Assembly (NCBI GenBank): GCA_963754065.1
Contig: CAVWFH010000019.1
Location: 15,853-79,852, forward strand
DNA: 64,000 bases
Origin: JALORV01 sp963754065
Lineage (GTDB): Bacteria > Pseudomonadota > Gammaproteobacteria > Burkholderiales > Burkholderiaceae_F
Direction: 5' to 3'
This document shows, one piece after another, positions 37,101-47,155 of the stretch (positions are counted from its first letter, which is position 1; the number at the start of each line of letters is the position of its first letter). Made by a program: the position numbers and the translations under genes. The notes beneath the pieces were generated by a model. It worked only from the letters and a program-made list of their open reading frames with translations, was not told the DNA's origin and did not search any database.

Positions 37101-37400
37101 TTACCTGCGCCGAGCCTTGGCAGCGTTGGCCTGGGCGGCGGCCGCATTGACCGCTTCGCTCTTGGCCGCGAATTTCTGGCGGAACTTCTCGACGCGACCG
37201 GTCTCGACGATGCGGGTCTGTGCCCCGGTATAGAACGGGTGCGACTCCGACGACGTATCCAACTTGAACAGCGGATAAGTCTTGCCTTCGAACTCGATCG
37301 TATCGCGCGTCTGCAGCGTGGAACGCGTAATGAACTTGAAGTCGTTCTGCATGTCCTGGAAAACGACTTCGCGGTATTCGGGGTGGATGCCTGATTTCAT
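37101..37400 (-). CDS. rpmE2: 50S ribosomal protein L31 type B
   Basis: A 99-residue L31 of the zinc-free type: it lacks the CxxC pairs, has SGIHPEYREVVFQDM at the start and SESHPFYTGAQ in the middle. Type B proteins replace zinc-binding L31 under zinc limitation where both exist. The start is ATG at 37400. The C-terminal Ala/Lys/Arg tail is longer than the usual ~85-90 residues. trxA-rho-rpmE order is standard. The spacer 37401-37637 shows no gene. Confidence 0.93.
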   Translation of the reverse strand: MKSGIHPEYREVVFQDMQNDFKFITRSTLQTRDTIEFEGKTYPLFKLDTSSESHPFYTGAQTRIVETGRVEKFRQKFAAKSEAVNAAAAQANAAKARRR

Positions 37401-37637
37401 GAAAGCCTTCTTGCTTCGTCGTGGGCCGCCCGGTCGAGGGGTGACTGGAATTGTCCGCCCAATCTGCCTCGACCACGGTCCCTGGTTTTTCGGGAACCGC
37501 GCATTATCCGGGAATTCGGCTCCGCGAGCAACTGGAGGGTCGCGCAAGCCCTTGTTTTCAATACGATCGCCCGACTCGTTCTGCAATGTCCCACATTTCA
37601 CGGCGAGCAGAAGCCAGTGTGGATCGTGCGTAAGACG

Positions 37638-38900
37638 TCAGCCTCCCCGCCGCATCATGTCGAAGAACTCGGCGTTGCTCTTGGTCGCCTTCATCTTGTC
37701 GAGCAGGAACTCCATCGCCTCGATCTCGTCCATGCCGTAGAGCAGCTTCCGCAGGATCCAGACCTTCTGCAGGATGTCGGGCTTGAGCAGTTGTTCTTCC
37801 TTGCGTGTGCCGGAGCGGTTGACGTTGAGCGCCGGGTACACGCGCTTTTCGGCGAGGCGGCGCTCCATGTGGATCTCCATGTTGCCCGTGCCTTTGAACT
37901 CTTCGTAGATCACGTCGTCCATACGCGAGCCGGTATCGATCAGTGCGGTCGCAATGATCGTGAGCGATCCGCCTTCCTCGATGTTGCGCGCCGCACCGAA
38001 GAAGCGCTTGGGCCGCTGCAGCGCGTTGGCGTCGACACCGCCGGTCAGTACCTTGCCCGACGCCGGCACGACAGTGTTGTAGGCGCGCGCGAGGCGCGTG
38101 ATCGAGTCGAGCAGGATGACCACATCCTTCTTCGACTCCGCCAGCCGCTTGGCCTTCTCGATGACCATCTCGGCGACCTGCACGTGGCGTGTGGCCGGTT
38201 CGTCGAACGTCGAGGCGACGACTTCACCGCGGACCGAGCGCTGCATTTCCGTCACTTCTTCCGGCCGCTCGTCGATCAGCAGCACGATAAGCACGACGTC
38301 CGGATGGTTGGCGGCGATCGCATGTGCGATGTGCTGCATCAGCACGGTCTTGCCGCTCTTGGGGCTCGCGACCAGCAGCCCGCGCTGGCCCTTGCCGATC
38401 GGTGCAATGATGTCGATCAGCCGGCCCGTGATGTTTTCCTCGCCCTTCATGTCGCGCTCGAGGATCAGCGGCTGGTTGGGGAACAGCGGCGTCAGGTTCT
38501 CGAACAGGATGCGGTGCTTGGTCGCTTCCGGTGCGACGCCGTTGACCTTGTCGACCTTGACCAGCGCGAAATAGCGCTCGCCGTCCTTCGGTGTGCGCAC
38601 CTCGCCTTCGATCGAGTCGCCGGTGTGCAGGTTGAAGCGCCGGATCTGCGACGGCGAAATGTAGATGTCGTCCGTGCTGGCAAGGTAGGACGTCTCGGGC
38701 GAGCGCAGGAAACCGAAGCCGTCCGGCAGCACTTCGAGCGTGCCGTCGCCAAATATCTGCTCGCCGCCCTTGGCGCGCTTTTTCAGGATCGCAAACATCA
38801 GTTCCTGCTTGCGCAACCGGTTGGCGTTGTCGATCTCGAGGCCGAGGGCCATTTCGAGCAACTGGGATACGTGCAGGGCTTTGAGTTCTGAGAGGTGCAT
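37638..38900 (-). CDS. rho: Transcription termination factor Rho
   Basis: A 420-residue hexameric RNA helicase. N-terminal domain with MHLSELKALHVSQLLEMA; the cold-shock-like RNA site has GFGFLRSP and the RNA-contact YISPSQIRRF; Walker A SPKSGKT near residue 180; Walker B VVILLDSITRLARAYN; Q-loop/R-loop further on. Length is typical and intact. Confidence 0.98.
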   Translation of the reverse strand: MHLSELKALHVSQLLEMALGLEIDNANRLRKQELMFAILKKRAKGGEQIFGDGTLEVLPDGFGFLRSPETSYLASTDDIYISPSQIRRFNLHTGDSIEGEVRTPKDGERYFALVKVDKVNGVAPEATKHRILFENLTPLFPNQPLILERDMKGEENITGRLIDIIAPIGKGQRGLLVASPKSGKTVLMQHIAHAIAANHPDVVLIVLLIDERPEEVTEMQRSVRGEVVASTFDEPATRHVQVAEMVIEKAKRLAESKKDVVILLDSITRLARAYNTVVPASGKVLTGGVDANALQRPKRFFGAARNIEEGGSLTIIATALIDTGSRMDDVIYEEFKGTGNMEIHMERRLAEKRVYPALNVNRSGTRKEEQLLKPDILQKVWILRKLLYGMDEIEAMEFLLDKMKATKSNAEFFDMMRRGG

Positions 38901-38990
38901 GGGGACAACCGGAGGAGTAGTGGGACGCCCTTTGACTGTTCCGGGCGCCCGCGGGGCGGGCGGGCCGGCAAGCGCCGGCCCGGGTGACGA

Positions 38991-39314
38991 TCAGATGTTG
39001 CTGTCGATGAATGCCGTGAGTTGCGACTTGGACAGTGCGCCGACCTTGGTGCCGACCACCGCGCCATTTTTGAACAGCATCAGCGTCGGGATGCCGCGGA
39101 TGCCGTACTTCGCCGGGGTCGACTGGTTTTCGTCGACGTTGAGCTTGGCCACCGCGACCTTGCCGCCATATTCCTTGGAAACTTCGTCCAGGATCGGGGC
39201 GATCATCCGGCAGGGTCCGCACCACTCGGCCCAGTAGTCCACCAGGACGGGTGTGTCGGACTTGAGGACATCCTGCTCGAAGCTGGAGTCGCTGACGTAC
39301 TTGATTTCACTCAT
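38991..39314 (-). CDS. trxA: Thioredoxin 1
   Basis: A 107-residue disulfide reductase with the active site WCGPC at residues 31-35, the cis-Pro GIPTLMLF and ILDEV. Start ATG at 39314 (MSEIKYVSDSSF) has AGGA about 6 nt upstream. It is transcribed toward rho with 90 bases between. Confidence 0.97.
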   Translation of the reverse strand: MSEIKYVSDSSFEQDVLKSDTPVLVDYWAEWCGPCRMIAPILDEVSKEYGGKVAVAKLNVDENQSTPAKYGIRGIPTLMLFKNGAVVGTKVGALSKSQLTAFIDSNI

Positions 39315-39505
39315 TTGAGTCCTTCTGGCGCCGGGGACAGCGCGCATTCACAAGGATGGGAAAGTGGGGATGCTCGGGCCGGGGCACAACCCCGGGATCA
39401 GGGTGGCTGGCAAGTTCGAACCGAATGGTAGCACCGCAAGCCGGTTCTGCGTGACATCGAAGTGCGGCCCGTTTTGCCGCCGAATTTCTCCGACCGCCGA
39501 CTTCC

Positions 39506-39511
39506 TACAAT
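39506..39511 (+). promoter_or_regulatory. Candidate -10 element directly before addB
   Basis: TACAAT ends 6 nt before the ATG at 39518, so transcription would begin at or within a base of the start codon. No Shine-Dalgarno sequence is present and the -35 is weak. Confidence 0.4.
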
Positions 39512-39517
39512 CGCTTC

Positions 39518-42309
39518 ATGCCGCTCGATCGCCTCTTTCTTCCGGCCGATGCCCGGTTCTGGCCGGCCGCTGCCCGCGCCGTGACCGACCTTGCGATGCG
39601 CCACGGTGCACCCGAGCGGCAGCTCCAGTCGGTGACATGGCTCCTTCCCGGCGGTACCCATGCCGAACTCGCGCGCGCCGCGCTGCGCTTCGAACTGGGA
39701 GGGCGCGCATTCATTCCACCGCGCATCGTGCCCCTCATGGCATGGCTCGGCCATCCGATGACCACCGGCACGGCGGCGCGGGTGGAACTATTCACGGCAT
39801 TGCGTGCGAATCGATGGGTGCGCGAAGCGTTCGGATCGCAACCTGCGACCCTGTGGGCGCTCGCGCGGGACGTGGCGCGCCTGTGCGATGAACTGACGCT
39901 TGCCGCGGTCGAGGGCGCCGAAGACTTCGACGGCCGGCTGCAGGCCAGCCTGCGGCGCCACTTCCATCGCCGCGCGGCGCAAGCGCTGCAGGCACAGTCA
40001 CAACTGGTCATTCAGCTTTGGCGCGCCCGTCGAACGGCCGACGACGGCGCCGCGCGGGCCTTGAGGGAACTCGCCGAGCGCGCAACGCGAACCATGCAGC
40101 CGCTGGTGTATCTCGGTGCAGGTCTTGGCACCGGCAAAGGGGCGGGACTCGCGACGTGGGAGCGCGCATTCGTCGATCGCACTGCCGAGGGGGCGCCAGT
40201 GCTGTTGCTTGTCCCCGACGTGACCGCAGCACTTTCACATCAACCGCTGCTGGCCGCCGCGTGGCCGGAACTCGGCGGCAGCGACCCGGAAACGGCCATT
40301 GCCGCGCGCGCCGATGCCGTCGGCGCTGTACCCCGCCCGGCGTTGCCACTCGCGATCGTAACGGCCGTCACCCTGGAAGAAGAGGCCATCGCTGTCGCGC
40401 AGCAGGTTATCGACTGGCGGCGAGCCGGCGTGGGGTCGATTGCTCTGGTCGCGCTGGACCGTCTGACGGCACGCCGGGTGCGCGCCTTGCTGGAACGGGC
40501 GCAAGTCAGCGTGCGCGATGAGACGGGCTGGAAACTCTCCACGACCAGTGCCGCGGCGGCGATCATGCGGTGGTACGACCTGGTGGCCGATGACCTTTAC
40601 TGGCGTGATCTGCTGGACTGGCTGAAGTCAAGCTTCACGTTCTCGGGACGGGCCGACAAGTCACGCGAGGTGGATCGGATCGAGCGGGCTATCCGGGCCG
40701 CCGGAGCGCTGCAAGGCGCGAAGTCCATACGGCGCGCGGTGGCGGATCTCGCGCTGGACGCGTCGCGCGATCACGTTGCCGGGGCTCTGGAGATGGTCGG
40801 TCTGGTCGAGTCCCAGGCCCAGGCCACGCGCCGAGCGGCGCCGACCTTGCATGCACACGTTCAGGCGTTGCGGCAGGCTCTGGACGCGCTCGGGATGCGT
40901 GCCGCGCTGGCTGCCGATCCGGTCGGTCAGGCCGTGCTGATCGAAGTCGAAGCGCTCGAAGCGGAGCTTGCCACCGTCGCCGGCCGCGCGTCGCTCGCCG
41001 ATTTCCGGGCGCTGCTGGCAACGCGCTTCGAGGAGGTCGCCTTTGTCGATCGACGGATCGAATCACCGGTCGTCATGGTGTCGCTCGCCTCCGCCGCACT
41101 GCGAACATTCGACGCTGTGGTGCTGATCGGTGCCGATGCGCAGCACCTTCCCACGTTGCCCCCCGAGCTCCTGTTCATGTCGAATGCCGTACGCGCAGAG
41201 CTCGGGCTGACGACCACTGAAAGCGTAGTGCTCGAACAGACCGCACAGCTCGCCGCGCTGCTGGCGACCTGCACTCAGGTCATGGCGACGTGGCGCACAT
41301 GCCGCGGCGACGAGCCCAGTCCGCTGTCTCCGTTGCTCGAAAGGCTGCGATTTGTCGCGCAGCGGGTCCTCGATGACGATCTGTCGCGGCCTACGGTGCT
41401 TGAGACTGACGAGGTCGAGGCGAACGTTGTGACCCGCCCCGCGCCCCAGGCGCCGCAACTGCTGCCCGGACGCATCAGTGCCAGCCAGGCACAAAGCCTC
41501 GTCGACTGTCCCTACCAGTTCTACGCGCGCCGCATGCTCGGACTGACGTGCACCTGACGACGTGATCGAGCTTCCGGAGAAGCGGGAGTTCGGCATCGCG
41601 TTGCATGAGGTGCTGAGTCGTTTTCACCGAACATGGGGCGCTGTCGACTTCAGCGGTGTCGCGTCCGAAGAATTGATTACGAGTCTGCGCCAGCACGCGC
41701 ACGCGGTCTTCGCGCCGCAAATCGAGCGCACTCCGGGACTTCTTGCCTTCGAGCGGCGTTTCGATGGCCTGGTTCGAGGGCTACATCGCCTGGCTGCAGT
41801 TGCACGCAAGCGCTGGCTGGGTCTGGACCGGCGGAGAAGAGAGCCATCGCCGGCCGATGACTCTGAGTGCAGGCCGCGAAGTCGAACTGGTTGGTCGTGT
41901 CGATCGCGTTGACCAGCAGGCGGACGGCCGTTTGCGCGTGCTGGATTACAAGGCGCGCGCCGCCGATGTGCTCAGGCGCGGCTTGAACTCGCCGGGCGAG
42001 GACATCCAGCTGCCGTTCTACGGCCTGCTTCTGCCGCAGCGGCCCGATTCGGGCCAGTACGTCAGCTTCGATCGTGTGCGGGACGACGCCTCCGGTGTGC
42101 AATCGGTCGCACCGCCGGAAGCGTTCGACGAGTTGATCGACGCCGTCGAGGCCCGGCTGGCGACCGACCTGCAGCGCATCGCCGATGGCGCATCGCTTCC
42201 GGCCATCGGTGCCGAATCCGTTTGCAGCAACTGCGAGATGCGCGGCCTGTGCCGCCGCGACTATTGGGAGCTGCGCGGCGATCCGGACGCGGAGGATGCA
42301 TTCGAATGA
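39518..42309 (+). CDS. addB: AddB-like PD-(D/E)XK nuclease/inactive helicase, two frameshifts
   Basis: About 930 residues when repaired. The long N-terminal part resembles the inactivated UvrD-like helicase of AddB. The C-terminal nuclease domain has GRISASQAQSLVDCPYQFYA, GRVDRVD and VLDYKAR catalytic residues. A C-terminal CSNCEMRGLC together with the earlier DCPYQF supplies four Cys for an AddB-type iron-sulfur staple. Frame changes near 41541-41551 and 41755-41765 each behave as one extra base; sequence on both sides is conserved. The stop overlaps the addA ATG (ATGA at 42306-42309), so this is an addBA operon for double-strand break resection. Confidence 0.85.
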
Positions 42310-45300
42310 GTGACTACCTCGCTGACGAGAGTCCGGTCGACGAGGACGAGTTCACGCGCCGAGCGTGCGACCCGCGATCGAGCGTTGTCGTCGAGGCATG
42401 CGCAGGCAGCGGCAAGACCTGGCTGCTCGTCAGCCGCATCGTGCGACTGTTGCTCGACGGCGCCACGCCCGGCGAGATCCTCGCCATCACCTTCACTCGG
42501 CGCGCCGCGCAGGAAATGAAGGTGCGCCTGCTGCGCGATCTCCGGGATCTCGCGAGCGCGACCGACGACAGGGTCGTTGCGAGCCTGTGCCAGCGCGGGA
42601 CTGCCGCGCGCGCAGGCGGTCGCCGCGATAGACGAGGCACGCAAGCTTTACGAGCGTGTCGTCACCGCGCGGGTCCCGTTGACGGTCGAAACCTTTCACG
42701 GGTGGTTCTGGCAGCTCATTGCACGCGCTCCGTTGGGCGCGGGTGTGCCGTTTGCTCCGGTCCTGCTCGAGGGCTCCGAGCGCGTGCGCGCGGATGCCTG
42801 GCTGCACTTCACGGCTGCGCTGATCCGGCCCGAGCATGCGGCCGAGCGCGCTGCCTGGGAAGAACTGATCGGTGAAGTCGGCGAGGTCTCGGCCAGGATG
42901 CTGCTGCAGCAGTTCCTCCACAAGCGCGCGGAGTGGTGGAGCTTTGCGGCCGGCGATGAGCAGGCTGCTGTCGACCGTGCGCTGGCGCCGCTGAGGGTAT
43001 TCGGTGACGCGGACCCGGCTACGGAAGTGCGCGCGCCGGACTTCATCGAGGACCTGCGTCGCCTGGTCGCGCATTGGCAATCGGTCCGGCCGACTTTGAA
43101 GACCCTCGACCTGGCCATCGGGCGTGCAAGCGCATGGCTCGTCGCGCCGGTAGGCAATGGCGCCCGGGACCTGCGTGAGGCCGGTCTCGTCGTCCTCACG
43201 AAGGGCGAGTCGACGCCGATCATGCTGCTGACGCCGGAACGCATGGCGGCCCGCTTCGCGTCCGACGGGCAGGCGCGCAGCTACGCCGACGCACATGCTG
43301 CCGTCGTCACGAGGCTGCAGCACCTGATGGCGGCGCGCCGGACCTGGCGCGCTTACCGGCTCAACCGCGCTGCCCTGACCTGCGGACGGCTGCTGATCGA
43401 TACCTACCAGGGGTTGAAGCAGCAGCACCAGGCAATCGATTTCACGGACCTCGAATGGCACACCTACCGGTTGCTGTCCGACATTGACAACGCGTCGTAT
43501 ATGCACGCCCGCCTGGACGCTCGCTACCGGCACGTCCTGCTGGATGAGTTCCAGGACACCAATCCGCTGCAATGGCAGGTCCTGCAGTCGTGGCTGGCTG
43601 CCTATGGTGCGCAGGACGACGACGCAGGTTCTGCTGCCGAGCCGGATCGGCCGACGGTGTTTGTCGTCGGTGACCCGAAGCAGTCGATCTACCGCTTCCG
43701 GCGGGCCGAGCCCCGAGTCTTCGACGCCGCCCTCGAACTGCTGTGCCGCGACTACGCCGCGTGCCACTTGCGCACGAACGTCACGCGGCGCAACGCGCAG
43801 GCGGTGATCGATGTGCTCAATCGGACCATGCTGCCCGGCAACCCGCTGTATCAGTCGCAAACCACCCGGGCCCCGGTCACGGTCGGACGAGGCGCCTTCG
43901 TGCTGCTGCCGCTGGAAGCGCCCCAGCCGGCGGTCGAGGACGCGGGAGACAGGACGGCGCTGCGCGATGTGCTGACGACGCCTCGGGTCGAGCGCGAAAC
44001 GGATACGCGCTATCGCGAGGGACGCGTGCTCGCCAATGAGATCGCGTCGTGGAAGCAGGGCCTGCAGGTCGCAGACGAGGGCACCCTTCGTCCGGCGCGC
44101 TGGTCGGATGTCCTCGTGCTGGTGCGCCGACGGACGCACCTGGCCGACTACGAGCGGGCCTTGCGCGATGCCGGCGTTCCGTACATCAGCGACCGCCGGG
44201 GCGGCCTGCTTGCGACGCTCGAAGCCGACGACCTGACCGCGCTGCTCGGATTCCTCACTGCGCCGTTTTCGGATCTTCAGCTGGCGCACGCGCTGCGCTC
44301 GCCCATCGGCGGCTGCAGTGACGACGACCTGATGCAACTCGCTGCCGCCACCGGAGAAAGCTGGTGGGACCGTCTGCAGCACCTGCCGGACCCGGTGTCC
44401 GCGCCACTGGCGCGCGCGCGCGAACTGCTGCTCTGGTGGCTCGACCTGGCGGGGGTCCTGCCGGTGCACGATCTGCTGGACCGCATCTACTTCGAGGGCG
44501 ATCTGCGCAGGCGCTATGCCGCGGCCGCGCCGGATGCCCTGCACGCGCAGGTGCAGGCCAACCTCGATGCGTTCATCGAACTGGCCCTGGCGATCGATGC
44601 CGGTCGCTATCCCAGCCTGCCGCGCTTCATCGATGAACTGGCGGGGCTGCGACGGCACGCGACCGACGAAGCGCCGGACGAGGGCTCGACCGGGACCGAC
44701 GATGCCGTGCGCGTGATGACGATCCACGGGGCCAAGGGACTCGAGGCCGCCATTGTTGCGCTGGCCGACGCCCACGCCCGCGCGCCTTCGGATACCGAAG
44801 AGGCGCTCGTCGTCTGGCCACCGCAAGCGCCGGCGCCCGAGCACTTTTCGCTGGTCGCCCGTGGTGAGGAAGCGCGCGACGATGCGCGCCGCAACTGGTT
44901 CGTGCACGACGAAGAACAGCGCATCCAGGAGGACTGGAATCTGCTGTACGTCGCCGCTACGCGCGCACAGCAGATACTGATCGTCTCGGGCAGCGCACCC
45001 CTGCGCGGCACGCTGGAGGACAGCTGGTACTCGCGCCTGCAGTGCGCGGAGGATCTTTCATCAGGCGCGTCCGCGGCAGTCGCGCACCCGGGCACGTCGC
45101 GGCTGCGCGCCGTGCGCGATTTCCATCCGGAGCCGATTCCGACCGGAGGACGGCTGGAGGCCGCCGAAGACTCCGACGCCATGCGACTCGGACGTGCATG
45201 GCATGCCCTGCTTGAGCACGGCAGCGGCGCCCCGGTCGACTCGATTGCGCGTGCGCATGCATTGACGCCGGAGCAGCGCGACACCGTCGTCGCTGCGGCA

Positions 45301-45585
45301 GCACAGGTACGGACCGCTCATCGGGGCCTTTTCGGAGCGCACGGCGAGGCGGAACTCGAGCTGGTCGCCGACAACGGCGAGTTGCTGCGGGTCGATCGAC
45401 TGGTCGAGTTCGACGATGCCTTATGGATCATCGACTTCAAGTGGCAGGTGACCGAAACGGAGCGCCCGGCGTATGAAACACAGGTCCGTCGCTATGCCCA
45501 TGTGTTGCGCTCCCTGCGGAGTGACCGGCCTGTGCGCATGGGCCTGGTCACGGCGGCCGGCGACCTGATCGAGGTGATGTCCTGA
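42306..45585 (+). CDS. addA: AddA-like UvrD/RecB-family helicase-nuclease, one frameshift
   Basis: About 1090 residues when repaired. Walker A is ACAGSGKTWLL near residue 35; ITFTRRAAQEMKVRL is motif Ia. Later come LLDEFQDTNPLQW (Walker B), VVGDPKQSIYRFRRAEP (motif III) and MTIHGAKGLE (motif V). The C-terminal RecB-type nuclease has VDRLVEF and IIDFKWQ. The frame changes at about 42585-42592 (CCTGTGCC) as one extra base, after DDRVVASL, and resumes as GLPRAQAVAAIDEARK. It works with AddB to resect DNA ends and load RecA. Confidence 0.88.
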
Positions 45586-45608
45586 ACGTCGGGCAGGGTC
45601 TGCGAGCG

Positions 45609-45637
45609 TTGACTTGGACGAACCCAGCCGGAAGAAT
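45609..45637 (+). promoter_or_regulatory. Sigma70-like promoter of the lipoprotein gene
   Basis: TTGACT at 45609-45614 and AAGAAT at 45632-45637 are separated by 17 bases, in the 133-bp gap after addA. Confidence 0.45.
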
Positions 45638-45718
45638 GGCCGCCGGTGGCTGCACCGGGCCGCGGGGCTCGCCGTTGCAGTACGCGGGGAGCTTCACTTG
45701 AGTCGACAGGAGATTGCA

Positions 45719-46408
45719 ATGCACTCGACGCTTCGATATGCGGGTTTGGCGACAGTCGGCCTGATGGCACTGTGGGGTTGCCAAAGCACCCCGACACAGC
45801 CGAATCCCAGGGACATGACCTTCTTCGTGACCAGCGTCGGACCGGGCAAGGGAGCCGATCTCGGCGGACTCGAGGGCGCCGATCAGCATTGCGCCAAGCT
45901 CGCGAAGGCCGCTGGCGCACCCGATCGCACCTGGCGCGCCTACCTCAGCACGCAGGCGCCGGGATTAAGGGATACGAATTTCATCAATGCGCGCGACCGT
46001 ATCGGTTCCGGACCGTGGCAGAACGTCATGGGCGTGACGGTCGCGACGAGTGTCGACGACTTGCATTCACCCTCCAGCAACCTGACCAAGCAGACGGCGC
46101 TCACTGAACGCGGACAAGTCGTCAATGGCACTGTGGACAAACCCAACCGGCACGACATACTGACCGGCTCACGCTCCGACGGCACCGCATTTCCGGGAAC
46201 GCCGTTTCCCGACATGACCTGCGGCAACTGGACCAAGGGCGGGCCCGATGGCTCGGCCATGCTTGGACATCACGATCGTGCAGGCCCGATGATGACCTCG
46301 ACCTGGGCGACCTCCTGGAACTCCTCGCATCCCTCGCTCGGGTGCAACATCGAGAAACTGAACAGCACCGGCGGCGAGGGAGCGTTCTATTGCTTCGCGG
46401 CGAAGTAG
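45719..46408 (+). CDS. Secreted lipoprotein with lectin/endostatin-like domain
   Basis: A 229-residue protein. The signal ends LMALWGC, a lipobox-like site with Cys at about residue 21 (Trp at -2 is unusual). The mature part begins MTFFVTSVGPGKGADLGGLE-type sequence with ADQHCAKLAKAAG and WRAYLS, a pattern seen in bacterial proteins with a C-type-lectin or endostatin-like fold. Six or so Cys and many Trp/Asn/Gly fit an extracytoplasmic beta domain. AGGAG lies 6 nt before ATG 45719, which decides the start. Function unknown. It has its own promoter-like element. Confidence 0.75.
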   Translation: MHSTLRYAGLATVGLMALWGCQSTPTQPNPRDMTFFVTSVGPGKGADLGGLEGADQHCAKLAKAAGAPDRTWRAYLSTQAPGLRDTNFINARDRIGSGPWQNVMGVTVATSVDDLHSPSSNLTKQTALTERGQVVNGTVDKPNRHDILTGSRSDGTAFPGTPFPDMTCGNWTKGGPDGSAMLGHHDRAGPMMTSTWATSWNSSHPSLGCNIEKLNSTGGEGAFYCFAAK

Positions 46409-46452
46409 GGTGATCACCGGGCGTCGGCGCCTGCGCTGATACCATTCGTTCC

Positions 46453-46548
46453 GGCGGGCCCCCTCGCATGGAGGTGCCGTGAATCTGGTCAGGTCGGGAA
46501 CGAAGCAGCCACAGCGGAGTGCCTTCAGTGCCGAGGACAAGGCTCGCC
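46453..46548 (+). ncRNA. ffs: Signal recognition particle RNA (4.5S RNA)
   Basis: The conserved SRP core is present: GGTCAGGTCGGGAACGAAGC at about 46488-46507 with AGCAGCCA and, on the 3 prime side, GTGCCGAGGAC. The ends pair: GGCGGGCC (46453-46460) with GGCTCGCC (46541-46548). A TACCAT hexamer at 46440-46445 ends 7 nt before the predicted first base. SRP RNA upstream of dnaX is the usual betaproteobacterial location. It binds Ffh to target membrane proteins. Confidence 0.93.
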
Positions 46549-46575
46549 TCACTCGCTTCGCGAGTGAGGCGAGCC
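46541..46575 (+). other. Perfect 15-bp hairpin overlapping the 3 prime end of the SRP RNA
   Basis: GGCTCGCCTCACTCG (46541-46555) is the exact reverse complement of CGAGTGAGGCGAGCC (46561-46575), with a five-base loop. A second perfect 7-bp hairpin, GAGGGGC/GCCCCTC, lies at 46598-46614. Neither is followed by a T run. Candidate 3 prime processing or termination structure. Confidence 0.8.
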
Positions 46576-46651
46576 GTTGGCTCAGCTGAAAGCGCAAGAG
46601 GGGCTGTGCCCCTCCTGGACCTCCCCCTGACGTTTCCTACATGGTTTTGCT

Positions 46652-47146
46652 GTGCCCTCAGAAATTCGCATTGCCTCTGCGCGGCCGGAAGACTGTGATG
46701 CGGTTTTTGCACTGATCTGCGCGCTGGCGGAGTACGAAAAGCTCACGGATCACGTCGTGGGTTCGGCCGACGATCTGCGGCAGGAGTTGTTCTGCGAGCG
46801 TCCGGTCATCGAGGCCGTGGTTGCCTGGGAGGGCGAGCAGGCGCTTGGTTTTGCACTTTTCTTTCACAATTTTTCGACCTTCCTGACACGCCGCGGCCTG
46901 TATCTCGAGGACCTGTTCGTCGTGCCCGAGGCGCGCGGACGGGGCATCGGCAAGTCGCTGATCCGCCATGGAGCGCGGATTGCCGTCGAGCGCGATTGCG
47001 GACGTTACGAGTGGGCTGTGCTGGACTGGAACACGCCGGCCATCGAGTTCTACGAGTCGATCGGTGCCGTCGTGATGCCGGACTGGCGCATCTGCCGGAT
47101 GACCGGGGACGCGCTCACACGCTTCGCACGGCCGACGGCCCCGTAG
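46652..47146 (+). CDS. GNAT-family N-acetyltransferase
   Basis: A 164-residue acetyltransferase of the SSAT/thialysine-type branch. The acetyl-CoA loop is LYLEDLFVVPEARGRGIGKS, with RYEWAVLDWNTPAIEFYES at motif B. EYEKLTDHV near residue 30 is typical of this branch. Acceptor unknown (a polyamine or lysine analogue by family). GTG start at 46652. It lies between ffs and dnaX; its TAG stop at 47144 is part of a TAGAAT box. Confidence 0.88.
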   Translation: MPSEIRIASARPEDCDAVFALICALAEYEKLTDHVVGSADDLRQELFCERPVIEAVVAWEGEQALGFALFFHNFSTFLTRRGLYLEDLFVVPEARGRGIGKSLIRHGARIAVERDCGRYEWAVLDWNTPAIEFYESIGAVVMPDWRICRMTGDALTRFARPTAP

Positions 47147-47149
47147 AAT
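47144..47149 (+). promoter_or_regulatory. Candidate -10 element directly before dnaX
   Basis: TAGAAT ends 6 nt before the dnaX ATG at 47156 and includes the stop codon of the GNAT gene. Same geometry as at addB; no ribosome binding site. Confidence 0.4.
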
Positions 47150-47155
47150 CCGCAC

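Noticed and set aside
42493..44907. A ~800-codon minus-strand frame opposite addA
   Set aside because: Shadow of addA, with helicase motifs clearly on the plus strand.
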